Shown: positions 1-12,200 of the stretch, one piece after another
How the letters are laid out: every line of letters starts with the position of its first letter
Position numbering within the stretch: the first letter of the stretch is position 1
Translations under genes and position numbers: made by a program
NCBI GenBank assembly: GCA_018398815.1
Contig: CM031628.1
Coordinates: 6,512,914 to 6,576,913 of the forward strand
Length of the DNA stretch: 64,000 nt
Direction of reading: 5' to 3'
Source: Conus ventricosus
Lineage: Eukaryota > Mollusca > Gastropoda > Neogastropoda > Conidae
The notes under the pieces: generated by a model
What the model was told of the DNA's origin: nothing
Seen by the model: only the letters and a program-made list of their open reading frames with translations
The model's database searches: none

Positions 1-411
1 TGAGCTGGTTCACTGGTTGCAGAAGTGACAGTTTCAGTGACAGTTGCAATCCAGAGTGGCACAATCCGAACGTGTGATCAATCCTGTCAGCGACACATGC
101 AACCACTGCCAATGGGTTTTTTACAGTTTGTATTGACTGTGCCAGGATGGAGACATTGGGCTCCCTTCACCAAAACGATCCTGGATGACTAGTGGATGGG
201 TTTTAAAAGGACTGAATTGTTGAATCAATCCGAACACAGCATGCAGGCACCACCATTAATTCGTTCACAGGGATGTTTAAATGTTGCTCCATCTCCTATA
301 AGAATTTTTGAAATCTTACAATTTTAGGAAGTTCCCGCGTGTCATTAACCATATGATGTCGCCAATACAGAGTCATCATCCGTCCAGATTGAACTTCGGT
401 TTGGGTTTTGG
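1..411 (+). repeat. Partial copy of 25994-26400
   Basis: Nearly base-for-base the same as 25994-26400, with scattered single-base indels (for example cagtgacagttg against cagtgtacagttg). It begins with tgagctggttcactggttgc in both places. The match degrades in the last ~15 bases before the N gap, as expected at a low-quality contig end. No gene is recognised in either copy. It is either a true duplication or the same locus assembled twice. Confidence 0.9.
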
Positions 412-1411
412 NNNNNNNNNNNNNNNNNNNNNNNNNNNNNNNNNNNNNNNNNNNNNNNNNNNNNNNNNNNNNNNNNNNNNNNNNNNNNNNNNNNNNNNNN
501 NNNNNNNNNNNNNNNNNNNNNNNNNNNNNNNNNNNNNNNNNNNNNNNNNNNNNNNNNNNNNNNNNNNNNNNNNNNNNNNNNNNNNNNNNNNNNNNNNNNN
601 NNNNNNNNNNNNNNNNNNNNNNNNNNNNNNNNNNNNNNNNNNNNNNNNNNNNNNNNNNNNNNNNNNNNNNNNNNNNNNNNNNNNNNNNNNNNNNNNNNNN
701 NNNNNNNNNNNNNNNNNNNNNNNNNNNNNNNNNNNNNNNNNNNNNNNNNNNNNNNNNNNNNNNNNNNNNNNNNNNNNNNNNNNNNNNNNNNNNNNNNNNN
801 NNNNNNNNNNNNNNNNNNNNNNNNNNNNNNNNNNNNNNNNNNNNNNNNNNNNNNNNNNNNNNNNNNNNNNNNNNNNNNNNNNNNNNNNNNNNNNNNNNNN
901 NNNNNNNNNNNNNNNNNNNNNNNNNNNNNNNNNNNNNNNNNNNNNNNNNNNNNNNNNNNNNNNNNNNNNNNNNNNNNNNNNNNNNNNNNNNNNNNNNNNN
1001 NNNNNNNNNNNNNNNNNNNNNNNNNNNNNNNNNNNNNNNNNNNNNNNNNNNNNNNNNNNNNNNNNNNNNNNNNNNNNNNNNNNNNNNNNNNNNNNNNNNN
1101 NNNNNNNNNNNNNNNNNNNNNNNNNNNNNNNNNNNNNNNNNNNNNNNNNNNNNNNNNNNNNNNNNNNNNNNNNNNNNNNNNNNNNNNNNNNNNNNNNNNN
1201 NNNNNNNNNNNNNNNNNNNNNNNNNNNNNNNNNNNNNNNNNNNNNNNNNNNNNNNNNNNNNNNNNNNNNNNNNNNNNNNNNNNNNNNNNNNNNNNNNNNN
1301 NNNNNNNNNNNNNNNNNNNNNNNNNNNNNNNNNNNNNNNNNNNNNNNNNNNNNNNNNNNNNNNNNNNNNNNNNNNNNNNNNNNNNNNNNNNNNNNNNNNN
1401 NNNNNNNNNNN
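412..1411. other. Assembly gap (1000 N)
   Basis: Exactly 1000 N, so probably a fixed-size scaffold gap. The two sides are not contiguous at the locus of the other copy, where 26400 continues into sequence unlike 1412 onward. Confidence 0.99.
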
Positions 1412-1415
1412 CTAA

Positions 1416-1584
1416 AGTTTACGGATGAAAAATGTACAGGCTGATTGTCAGACCAGGTGGGATGTTACTGAGACAGTCAGACACTGGAACTCAGGGCAGT
1501 CGTGTAACAGGAACTGTGTGCATTTCTGCCTCAACCTTCACAACTCTGAAGACCACAAAGTGGAACTTCTAACTAAAGGCATAG
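1416..1584 (+). CDS. Possible host exon, TGF-beta-propeptide-like
   Basis: An open frame runs from just after the N gap to a strong splice-donor-like sequence (ATAG|GTAAGA) at 1585. The peptide contains WDVTETVRHWNSGQ followed by a Cys/His-rich stretch (CNRNCVHFCLNLH). The pattern W-D-V-T-x-x-V-x-x-W resembles the end of TGF-beta superfamily propeptides, and also a segment found in some DNRLRE/beta-sandwich repeat proteins. An in-frame TAA at 1413-1415 sits beside the gap, so the exon start is uncertain. No neighbouring exon is visible. The assignment rests on one motif and a donor site. Confidence 0.3.
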
Positions 1585-1845
1585 GTAAGAAGACAGACTG
1601 GATTTAGGGTTCCTTGGTCAGCATATCCTTAGATGGCTTTGAAGCATTCTCATGCGTAGGCGTTGCCCCACAACTTCTTTGTAGATTGCTTGTTTCATCT
1701 GAAGGTTGTGGCAAAATTTGTGTTTTCTTGTTTTCGTAACACTGCAGTGTTAAATGTATTCTCCTCGTACCCCCATTTATCAATTTGCTAGTCAGACCGC
1801 ACAATACTAGGTATGTGAGAGAAGAAAGAGATAGAGGATAGAGAG

Positions 1846-1884
<39 letters not shown>

Positions 1885-2299
1885 TAGAGGAGAAGAGATA
1901 AAGAGAAGAGAGAGAGAGAGAGAGAGAGACAGAAATACAGACAGACATACAGATCGACAGACAGACAGACAGACAAACAGAAGAGACAGATGGGCTTGCG
2001 GGGGCTGTGAAGCTGAGGGAAGGGGTTAGTGGGGAGGGAGGTGGTATCCTTTTCATACAAAATATTCCTGGCAATGTTGTTGATCTCGTTTACGGTGGAA
2101 AGCAATTAGATTATCAAAACGTTTTTAATGCGCTATTTATGAGCATGAATTGTTATCAAGTTGATTTTGGTCCAATCACGAACAATGCAGTTTCTGCTTT
2201 ACAAATAGAAAACGCTGATCACCTGTGCTTACAACCGTAAAGTCAAAACTGAAATACCGAACTCAAAGAAAGCAAACACTGAACAACGTGATAAATACT
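1585..2299. other. Unassigned DNA around a purine microsatellite
   Basis: No supported gene. The centre (1827-1983) is (GA)n passing into (GACA)n. Short open frames here are read from the microsatellite or have no recognisable features. Confidence 0.6.
1827..1983. repeat. (GA)n/(GACA)n microsatellite
   Basis: Interrupted GA dinucleotides to about 1928, then repeated GACA with a few substitutions. Confidence 0.95.
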
Positions 2300-5065
2300 T
2301 ACTATCTCTCTTCCTACATGGACGTCTAAGGCATACTCTAGTGATTCACCAGTGTCAGATTGTCAGAACAGACCACCGCCATCGTAACGCTGTCAATCAT
2401 CGCTCCACTTCAAACCCATACCCAGTAGAGTAGTCGTCCCCACAAGAAAATCAACATCAGTGCCTACAGACCAGACTGAAGTGAAAGCTGACTTCCAGAC
2501 TAACTACATTCGAGGCTAGACAGACCCCAGACAGCCCACTTATTTCCCTCCCCTTGACGTACACTCTGGGAATACCAGAAAATTCCTCCATCCCACAGGC
2601 ATCTGAAAGAAGTCCTCGAGTTCACCACCAAAAAGAACTAAAGACGAGTGGTTCGTCCTTAGAACAAACACTATTACAGAAGTTACAGTCGAAGAAGATG
2701 ATCTGCACACCAAGTACAACCTCGCTAGCCAGGTTGCTCTGGAAGACATTCACATACCGCCTTGCTGCAGCAACCTCCAGCGCATGCCCTAACGAGTTAT
2801 GCAAAAGAATGGTGGTAAACCATCGCCTGAGAAAACTCAGCTTTGCGCCCCGAACCCTCCCACAAAAAAAACTAGGTAAATACAGAGTGTTTCTACTAAG
2901 ACCTAAAGGCGTTGTACGGCCTCCTTGACATAACCAGGTACCAGAGTCCCCTTCGCATCGCAGCCGAACAAGCGCTACTCACAGACATTGGCATCCATCC
3001 TGAGCCGCTGTTCTGAAGCAATATTTCCATGCACTCATCATCTCTGTACCGTACAGTCCAAAGATGCAGCAAATGCAGCGTATCCTGCAACATCCAGTCC
3101 AAGAGCTGAACTTGATGAGGAGTCGACACAGGAGATCACCAATGCCAATAGTCCAACAGCTAAAAAGCTATGCGGCAAGGAGCAGCAAGTTGACGGCATA
3201 CCACCCGCGAATATGGATCCATGGAGGGCCCTCCACCGGTCCACATCAAACTACATGAGATGCTGTCATTCTGTTGGGAGCAAGGCAAACTACCCATGAA
3301 CTCTCATCTGCAGTCATCATCATCCTGTATAAAAAGCAAGGGGAGAAAAATCAGACGTGCTACCCAGGTTACCGAGCGGCACACCTTCTCTCAATCGCAG
3401 GCAATATCCTCGCTAGGGTTTTTGCTGAACATACAGAACGCCCCCTATCGCCAATGAACACCACCTGAGATCCATGTGGCTTCAGGATCCAACAGGAGCA
3501 ACCACCTACATGGTATGTGTCCTCACTCCAGCTCAGCATGAAGAGCACGGCGAGCAGAATCAAGGGGACTCCTCAATACAACACGTTTTGTCGATCTCAC
3601 TAAAAAGCCTTTCGACATACTGTTAGCAGGAAAGGGTCTTTTGACAAATTCTTGAAAAACTGGCCTGTCCACCAAAATCCTAAGCATGATCAACCAGCTG
3701 CATGAAGACCAACAGGGGCATGGATAGACTCACGGGTGTCCCTTCGGACCATTTCCTCTCAAAACGCGTCTAAGCAGGGCTGTGTTCTAGCTCCGAAACA
3801 ACTCGCTTCAGCATCTTTTTTAGCAATGACGCTCCAGCAGACCCATGTCCTTGGAGACCTTGAAGACAAAGATGGCGTCTACATCCACAACGCAATGATT
3901 GCCTCCCCTGTTCAACCTGCGGCTGACTACAGGCCCCACACAAAGACGCTTCGAGCATTTGATCCAAGAGCTCCTTATTCGCATAGCATGCTGCCCCTCG
4001 TTGCACACTACATGAACAGCTCAACAAATGCTAACGATCCAGCTTTGCAGAGTCTGCACAGCTCTTTGACTGGAAAATAGCCTAAAAAGACAGAACTCCC
4101 TGCAATCAGCCCTGCTACCCCATCAGAGTTTCACTCACCTCACATCACAGTAGTCCAGTCAGAGCTGAACACACAGACCATCCAGTTATCAGCTATCTGG
4201 GTGTACCATCACTTCAGGAAGATGCCAATGCTTTATAAAGAAAATGACAACAGACTGGCCAAACAAACCGTGCAATACGGAAGACTCTCAACAAACGAGT
4301 GTGGTAACAACCGGCATTTGAAGCCAAGCTACCAGGAATCACGTTTTTCTGTTGTGTCATCATACAACCACACTGTTCCAGTACTGCTTCAGAGTCGTGG
4401 GACCTTTACCGCACCAACCTGCGACTCCTTGAATGGCTTCCAGGCAAATGCCGCTGGCATATGCACAAATCTCAACATCCTTGATTGGACCTTTACCACC
4501 TAAACGTTCGAAGAAGTCATCGAAAGAGCGATGTCCCTTCAATCATAGAAAGACTCAACTGTCATAAGGTACACAACTGAGCTCTGGGCAGGGCACGGTT
4601 CCTCCAGGATGGAGGATCAACTGCCTGCCAAAAAAACATACCAAAAATATTTCCTGCCTATACGTAGATGACTTGTCCACTTGCCATCCGAGTAGTGAGG
4701 ACCTAAAAAGCTGCTGCTACCAGCAAAGACAATCTAAATAAAGCCCTCAGTACCTGACACATAGACCACCTCCAGTGGCATACCTCCGCATGCGACCAGG
4801 CGCCTGGAGAGTAGCACGAATCACACAGGCTGCATCGTCGTTTGAAGCCCTCGCTCAGAGAAAGTCCTGATAAAGAGGCAAAGGAGGAAAGCACCCAGCA
4901 TCTCAAGAACCACTGGACCCGACGCTGACATCTGTTGCCGATTTAGGCCAGAAGCATCCTGTCCCGCATAGGACACATTACGCCAACTAGCGCATCCCTG
5001 GCAACCAACGGTAGGACCAACCCCCTCAATATAATCTTCGTCTGTGAAGCCAAGCCAAGAATAAA
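2300..5065 (+). pseudogene. Decayed LINE (non-LTR retrotransposon) RT region
   Basis: Fragments of one LINE ORF2 appear in order but in shifting frames. They are the linker after the endonuclease (about 2400-2950), an ASILSRCSEAIF segment near 2985, and the RT block around LYKKQGEKNQTCYPGYRAAH and LLSIAGNILARVFAEH (3330-3440). A QGCVLAP segment follows near 3775-3800. The C-terminal part after the RT is only vaguely preserved to about 5060. Stops and frameshifts occur every few hundred bases, so no intact protein is encoded. The wording of the RT block matches LINEs common in invertebrate genomes. The clade (CR1/Jockey/RTE) cannot be fixed from the remnants. The endonuclease N-terminus is not recognisable. 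Confidence 0.8.
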
Positions 5066-6415
5066 TCTCCCTTTATTTCACAGGCTTGCCTTTTATCAAA
5101 TCAAACAGAATTTCAAACAGGCGTGGTATGAAAACATACCATGTCACAACAATAAATTGAAAGAGCGAAATGTCTTTTCTTACTTTTCATTGAGTTGAGA
5201 GATTGTTTGTCTGCTTCAAAATCTTTTTTCAGTCAACTTGGCAGCGAGAAATGACAAACGACCTAATGACGCACTGAGGAAGTCGCAGAGGTCCATCATC
5301 CAGCCAAGTAAACGTCACCATGGTGTACAACACAGGATTAACGTCAACGAGAAAAGAGGCGTCCAAGGTTATTAGTCGCTAAAATATGATAATTCCAGGT
5401 CATGATACGGATATTACCTGTGCCGTCCTACAAGTCCTGCAACATTGGATGCAGATAAACACTGGGGTCAGACCAACCCATTCTGATCTGAAAGCAAATC
5501 AGCGTTACACTGAGGCAGATGATAAAATAAAAAGAATTCTCTCTCTCTCACTCACACCCTCATACTCTCGACTCTCTCTATCATGTCTCTCTCGCATCCT
5601 CCGTCTCTCCTCACTCTCCCCGTCTGGCCACGTGTATTTTACATATATATATATATAAATATAATATATATATAATATATATATATATATATCTTATATA
5701 TATATAGTATATATAGATATATATATATAACAACAAAACCTAAATAAATACCAAGGATATAGTAACGAGCAACCATTCCAGCAAACATAAAAGCAGCTTG
5801 GTGTTGCTAAAGACTTAAAGAAACATAGAATTAATAAACAAAGTCTTGCTCTTATGTCTTAGATTGAGAAATAGGGGAGATACTGTCCCTCATCACTGTG
5901 TCTTAGAGGATATCTTTTAATAATTTAATATTATTTTTCTACTTTTTCACAAGAAAATGTAGCTTGTTTTCTCTTTCATGAATTTTCGGTTTGCTTCTTA
6001 GTGTGTCAGCCATAGGTTGGTTTTTCGAAAACTCAACAAACATGACTACGGTATTGCACACCAGCCTTTTCTGGATAGCATTCTTCTATTAAAACTGAAG
6101 AAGGCAGAGGAGTCACTTACCACTTCCGCGGTGCACCTGAGGAGAAACAATACAAGGTTTTACGAAATCCGGTATCTGAGCATGGATTATGTTAAGAGAG
6201 TTCCCTCCCATTGAGATTTGTCTCCCCCTTGTGACTATAATCCATGGCTAAAGGCTCATATTGAGAAGCATTTCATTTTATTATTTTTCCCCATTCACCC
6301 GACTCAAGCACATACTGTTAGCAGAATTATCTACCAAACTCAGATATTAAATGCATATCCACCCCCCAATTTCATCCAATCAAAGACTTAAGAGCAAGCT
6401 TTGTTTATAAGTTCA
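5066..6415. other. Unassigned DNA with CT and TA repeats
   Basis: No gene recognised. AATAAAAAG sits directly before a CT-rich tract at about 5538-5620, resembling a retroposon 3' tail on +. An interrupted (TA)n lies at 5641-5730. The rest (5731-6415) is AT-rich without features. Confidence 0.55.
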
Positions 6416-6504
6416 TATAATATATATAAATAAAAAATTATATATAAATATATATATATATATATATAAAAATATATATATATATTATATATAAATATAT
6501 AAAA
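6416..6504. repeat. (TA)n microsatellite left of Tc1 element
   Basis: Interrupted TA dinucleotides. Together with 8086-8190 it brackets the Tc1-like element, which fits the TA target preference of the Tc1/mariner superfamily. Confidence 0.9.
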
Positions 6505-6506
6505 CT

Positions 6507-6531
6507 TGACTTCCATTAAAAAACGCGAAAA
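6507..6531 (+). repeat. Left terminal inverted repeat of Tc1-like element
   Basis: 25 bases ending in AAAACGCGAAAA. The reverse complement of 8061-8085 matches at about 20 positions without gaps. Confidence 0.75.
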
Positions 6532-6639
6532 CAAAAAAGACTAAAGAGTTGAAAGCGAGAATTCAACGAAATATGATTCCATGTACACCTGTCAGAGTGA
6601 AAAAGACATCAGCAATATTCTTGTCGTGTCGAAAATCCA

Positions 6640-7720
6640 AGGTTATAGTGAACAAACCAGCTTGACGTCCTAATACCGTGCGTGTGGCCACATTTGCCGT
6701 TGACACTGCTTGAACCTGCGCACATTGAGTGGACAGAATTATTGAAGCCCTCTTGGCACACTCCATCCCACACAAGGACAATGTCCTTGTGAATTTGATT
6801 CTGCTGTAGCAGTCATGAACCCCAGGAGGTCCAACGCGTCTGCCAAGGTAACATCCCCCAAAAATGTTCTATTTGTTATAAATCGGTACTGAGGTCTAGC
6901 GCATTTCAACACATTTGACGTTGTTATGCTGAAGAAATTGCCTCGGTGGCCCTGGCGGTGAGTGTGTCTTGCATGTACATTTGTAATGGTCCATTTGGGT
7001 GTTGCACAAAAAAGGAACGACATGGGGTTCTAGCACCTGGCTGATTGAAAGCGCTGAGCAATGACACGCCTGTCCACTACCAGTGACCAATGTTCTGAAA
7101 AGATGAACTGTCCCTGCGTTTGGCTTAATGCAATTGCACCCCAACATAACTTTCGGGCTCTCCCCAGGGGTCCGCTCTACAACAACAGTAGTCAGCGTAT
7201 CGTTCAACGGCAGGTCGAACGCCAAATTCTGACACGACCGTCAGCCATGTCAATGACCAAAACGCACACATCTGAGAATCAGAGATTCGTACCCCGACTG
7301 CTGCCTGCCGCCAGTTAATTCAGGCTTGTGCCCAGACTTCAGCCTGACCAGCCGGTGTTCTTGTGTCAGTAACGGACACTATGTAAGGACTCCTACATAC
7401 CATCCCAATTCACCTGAAGACTAGAGGCCGGTCCTGGTGCACCAAAGTTGGAGGCTTATACAAAGCAGCGGAGATTACCAGGCACCTGTCGAGAAGTGTT
7501 AGCGGCTGTTGCCGTCCTGTCCCTCAGATGGGTTACGCGAACAAGATGGAGATCCACTCTAGTTGTTCGACAGCGAGGAACGGCCTTCCGGGTACGGATC
7601 AACATTGATACCATAGTGACGTCTCAGCTGTGCTCGAGACGATAGATTGTTGATAATGTGGACGTTAAAGTAGTGTTGTGCGTGACCTTCCAGGCATCCA
7701 CACCAGCCTCCAGATGGCCT
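6640..7720 (-). pseudogene. Tc1-type transposase pseudogene
   Basis: Read on -, the pieces follow the usual Tc1 order. First is a helix-turn-helix-like STIYRLEHS segment (about 7680). Next come a HLRDRTATAANTSRQVPG segment (about 7500) and an NWRQAAVG piece near 7310 preceding the position of the first catalytic Asp. Then follow a VMLGC/GAIAL segment and VLEPHVVPF (about 7030). After these are MQDTLTARAT at the second-Asp position (about 6960) and a final QAVSTAN piece matching the usual C-terminal end (about 6690). Several frameshifts and stops separate them. The enzyme family cuts and pastes DNA at TA via a DDE/D catalytic core. This copy cannot make a full protein. Confidence 0.8.
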
Positions 7721-8060
7721 AGTGGCACGATTGCGTATCCACTGCGTCGTAGTCTAGGCAACACTGTAGCGCTCAAGGACTTCAAGTCGTTACCTGAACC
7801 TTGTAAGCGCTGGCTTTATAAATGCTGCATGCCCTCGTTACATGTCGCAGGTTAACTTTGCTCTGCATGGTAGAGCACGTGTCCTAACATCAGCAACCAG
7901 ATTGGGGGCCCAATTATTTGTTGACCCACCAAAGCCGGGAATGATTTTGCTCACAACAATTTTATTTCACTGCACTATGAGACATTGGAACCCAAACAAC
8001 TGGCCACAATACGATCAATATTTTCACCCCATTTTCACCTCTGAAAAAAGAGCTTTCAAA

Positions 8061-8085
8061 TTTTCGCGTTTTATATATAAAGTCA
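8061..8085 (-). repeat. Right terminal inverted repeat of Tc1-like element
   Basis: Begins TTTTCGCGTTTT on + and ends AAGTCA; partner of 6507-6531. Confidence 0.75.
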
Positions 8086-8370
8086 GTATAAATATATAAA
8101 TATAGTAATATAAAAAAAAAAAAAATATATATATAAGAATATAATTAAATATATATATATATAGAATATAATATAATATATATATAAAAATGTGAGTGTG
8201 TGTGTAGTGTTGTGTTAGTGTAGTGTGTGTGTGTGTGTGTGTGAGTAGTGAGCCTATGTTTGTGCGTATGCTTGGAGTCGTGTGTGGTGCGTGTGTGTGT
8301 GTGTGTGTGTGTGTGATGTTGTGTGTGTGTTTGTGTGTGTGTGTTGTGTGCGCATTATGAGTTGTGTGTG

Positions 8371-8405
<35 letters not shown>

Positions 8406-8425
8406 CGTGCATGTAATGAGTGTGT
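8086..8425. repeat. (TA)n followed by (TG)n microsatellite
   Basis: Interrupted TA repeats to about 8190, then TG repeats with TAGTG and TGCG interruptions to about 8415. Long open frames here are repeat artefacts. Confidence 0.92.
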
Positions 8426-8675
8426 ACGTATTCTTGCATCATATTGTTATGAACAATTTATACCCGTGATAATCATTATATATACCACACTTAACAAAAT
8501 ACCTTTCAAGGTGGTAATGGAGGAGATCATTATGAACTTTCGGCTGGTCCGTACAAGCTCTGGATATGTTCAGGCTAGAAGCAATGAGGGGGAAGGAGCA
8601 AAAGAAGGGACCATGAGCAACACGGAAAACAAAGACAGAGTAAACAGAGGGCAAAACGAGCTGTGACAGACTTGA

Positions 8676-8745
8676 GCAAGGTGAGAGAGAGAGAGAAGGA
8701 GAGAGAGAGAGATAGAGAGAGGAGAGAGATTATATGAGAGAGCGA
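8676..8745. repeat. (GA)n tract at LINE 3' end
   Basis: Interrupted GA repeats. On - this is (TC)n immediately downstream of the LINE 3' end, whose last bases contain TCAATAAACAATC. Confidence 0.88.
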
Positions 8746-11700
8746 TAGAAGAATTGATTGTTTATTGATTGATTAGCTCTTTAATACCAAGGAGGAAGAT
8801 TTTTAGGCCAAAGCCTTAGTCTTACAATCTGTCCTTGACATGCCATACAAAAATGTCATCACATATCAATCATACAGCCAATTCAACATTAGCAACATGA
8901 TAATCTAAAACTACAATGATAAGCAAACAACTCCATAAAAGCAACTAATGAGATGGGATTGGTAAAACAAAAGGGGACACTTCAAGCAAACAAACAAACA
9001 AAAACTACAGCAGCGAGAATGAGAGGTCAGAGTGTGTAAGAGAGAAATGGTAAGAGTATGGGGAGGAAAAAGGGAGGGAGACCAGAGTGGGAGCTGGGAT
9101 GAGACGTATTTCTAACACGGAGTAGTTTTTTATTTTAGACGTATTTAAATTCTCAAAGTATGTTCACGACAGAAGACTTAGCGAGTGGATGCTAATCATT
9201 GTAATCGCATAATTTTAACATACTGATACGAAAAAATGTTTTAATGCAAATGTGACCTTGAAAAGTTTTAAATGTATTCATGTTTTGTAGAATCGTGGAA
9301 GTGTAAGTTTCGAGACAAATGGTCGCAGAATAAGCAAGCTTGTTATTTTTTTTGTTCTTTGGTGATAGATCAATGCGTGGGAAGGGAAGAAGGATTTCGT
9401 CGAGCCAGACAAGCTGGTTCGAGAACATTAAAAAAGGCTAATGATATGAAATGGCATAGTATCTGTCAAGATTGTAAACATCAGTAAATGATGCCTTGTT
9501 GAATTCCAATTGCCTATCAGGAGTAAGTTAAGTTCAGAGACGCTATTAGTTTCGTCCTTTGTTAGAGATACAGCGGATGGAGTACTTTGGCTAGCACGTC
9601 CTAGGAGAGAATTCAGCCTTTTTTTTGAGACTCACTACAGCCGTCCCACACTGTTTGAGGCGAAATTGATACTTTACATTAGTGTGCATAGAAGAAAAGT
9701 TTAAGCACATTACTGTTGACGTACGCTATTAATTGAGAGAAACAGGAAAAGGTGTTTTTGAGACTACTTTTTGCATACGTTATTTATTGAGATTTTGCCA
9801 TTTTCAATTCTTTATCTACGTTTACCCTAAAACAACGATCTCGTCTACCTGCACTGATAGAAGTGTCCATTCAACTGAATTATAGGGAAAGAGGAGACAA
9901 CTGGAGTTTTTTGGCGGTAGCTAAAATCATAGATTTGGTTTAGGCCTTGGTGAATGACCATGAGTTTTTGAATGACACCAGTCTGAACACGTCGTATTAG
10001 ACTTTCTCAGTGAGAGAAGTTTCTCTTGTCCAGAAGATCTACTACCATTCGTTTGTAGCGACGAGTTCATCAGCAACTAAATCAGTTGTGACCTTTTCAT
10101 CTGATATCGGACAAAGTAAATCATTGATGAAACGATGCAGAATATTAAGGGGGTGGGCCTAGTACATACCCTGGGGACTCCATGGTCTGACAAAGTCTGA
10201 AGTGATGTTTATGCCATTTAAGCCCACATACTGAGTCCAAACGTACAATATGATAGGAAATAAAGAGAAAATTGTCGGGTATGGTATCAAGTATATGATA
10301 GTAATCTAAAAGAATAAAGACTGATCAACAAGATCAAACGCCTATTTGAAGTCAAGAAAATACAACCCCTGTCATATGTGCTTGGTCTTATTTGAAAGCC
10401 ATGAAGTCACACATACGTGATAAATGCAGTGTGGCAGGAATATTAATCGGAAACCAGAATGGAGTGGGTGAAATAGGTTTATGTTTTTCTCCATGAACTG
10501 AAGATACGTGTGTGGTTATGACTGTCCGAAATTTCAATGAGGTTTGGAAGAAATCGATAGTATTCTGATATAGGTCGAAATTAATAGGATCCGACAAATC
10601 AATTGATTTTGGAAGAGGGTGATTACTTTGGCGTATTATTTGAAACGCCTGCGGGAAAACTTTAGTTTTCAATGGATAGATAAAAATATGTATGTAAGAG
10701 ACTCAACAATGTAAGTTAGAGCGAGTTTGAGAATAAATGCGGACAGTAATCAGGACCCATGGGATTATTTTATTCTTTAATTTAGCGCTATTTGCAGTAC
10801 CTACTTCTGTCACCGCAAGAAGGGGAATATAATAAAATTGAGAATACAGGTATCCAAGTATAATTGTTAGCAAATATATTAAGGGAAGTCGGCATGTAAA
10901 TTCATTGGTGTCTCCTTAAACGTCTGAGAAAGCTTTAGAAAAGGGTAATCTGATAAAGACAGAAAGTGGTTAAAAAATTTGATCCGGGGTGATGTTGGTG
11001 CTTGAAGTTATGTGAAATTGTACGCAATGTAGCGAACAAAATTGTAATTGCCCTCCACATTGCGCTTGTTATTTGCCATCCGTTATCATTTGACTAAGGT
11101 ATCTCGTTTGGCTTTTTTCCAACTTCTATTATGAGAAAACAAAGTTTCTCTCTCATTGTAGTCGTCAAACAAATTTGCTGCCATGATTGGTCACGTATAA
11201 CATTTCTTGTCGAGCAATTCTGGAGTTCAACCACGGGTTCAACTAGCGTGATGCCTAACTCTTTTTTGATGTCACCGGCGCGAGTTTTATTTATGATGGT
11301 AGGAAAAGTTTGGTACCTAGAAGGATAAGTGCATCATCGACTTCTTAGTAATTTAAGTTAAGTGAAATGGTGCAAAGTTTAAGTCATAGAGGAATGCTGC
11401 TTCATTAAACTTATTGAAAGAGCGGTATGGATGGACGTGTGACCTTTGGGTGGTGGTTGTTGTGAGCCTAAGACCCACGTGCAGGAAGATTGGACAGTGA
11501 TCACAATACCAGAATGTCCACTGAAACCTATTTAGCGGATTTGTTGTTAGTGTATACAAGATCAATAAGTGTACGCAGTTGTTTTAGTTATTCTTGTTGG
11601 GGTTTGTACTAACTGAATGGAGTGCATAAATGAGATAGTTGTACTTGTCCACGCAGTGAAGATTGTTTTAACATATCAATATTGAAGTTCCCCAAACATA

Positions 11701-12100
11701 ATATAATTGAATTGTTTTGACAGATCCCATCCAACAAATTTACAAAGATGTCATAACCATACGAATGTGTAAGATGGGTGTCTATATAAATGTCCGATTA
11801 GTAATTGCGTGAATTTGGAGTTTTTTATTTCAATCAGAACAATCGACAGTAACAGTTCCAGAAGATCAGTTCTGCGTCGGGTACTGTTTTGGCAATTGAT
11901 TGATGAATGGTAACGCAAGGCCATAAATCATTGGAATGAACACAGTCGCGTACTGAATCAAATGTAGTATTCAGGAATGCAAAAAAGGTTATCTTAAATT
12001 CGATATTCAACCAATTATCACTTAATGCCCAATACATGAACAGTACAGATGGGATAATGGGAATGTCCAGGTAGAAAGTGGAACAAGGCACAAATCAACG
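8746..12100 (-). pseudogene. Decayed CR1/Rex-like LINE
   Basis: Minus-strand remnants follow LINE order. The endonuclease end carries QLVQTPTRITKT and TLIDLVYTNN, then DHCPIFLHVGLRL and YRSFNKFNEAAFLYDLN (about 11650-11350). RT pieces include KVFPQAFQIIRQSNHPLPKS with DLSDPINF and an RMCDF/TGVVF segment (10680-10370), and a VLGPP piece near 10170, where intact relatives have PQGSVLGPLLF. A C-terminal PRIDLSPKN...LAYSA motif with NTFKTFQGH lies at 9390-9230. The 3' UTR ends with AATAAA-like sequence and then (TC)n. Stops and frameshifts are frequent throughout. The PRIDL...AYSG-type ending and TLID-YTN signature are typical of CR1/L2/Rex1 elements. Clade assignment is by memory of motifs, not alignment. 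Confidence 0.72.
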
Positions 12101-12162
12101 AGGAAGACAGTATTCACAAAAATACGAACAGAGAATTATATTAAAAAACAACAACAACAACC

Positions 12163-12200
<38 letters not shown>

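Larger units (their letters stand above)
6507..8085 (-). mobile_element. Tc1-like DNA transposon, decayed
   Basis: Imperfect terminal inverted repeats face each other at 6507-6531 and 8061-8085. Each reads TGACTT, a variable stretch of 5-7 bases, then AAAACGCGAAAA when read inward. A further shared TTGAAAGC-type block lies inside each end, offset by a short insertion on the left. A degenerate transposase lies between on -. Both outer flanks are (TA)n, as expected for insertion at TA. The length (~1.6 kb) is normal for Tc1. Frameshifts make it non-autonomous. Confidence 0.8.
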
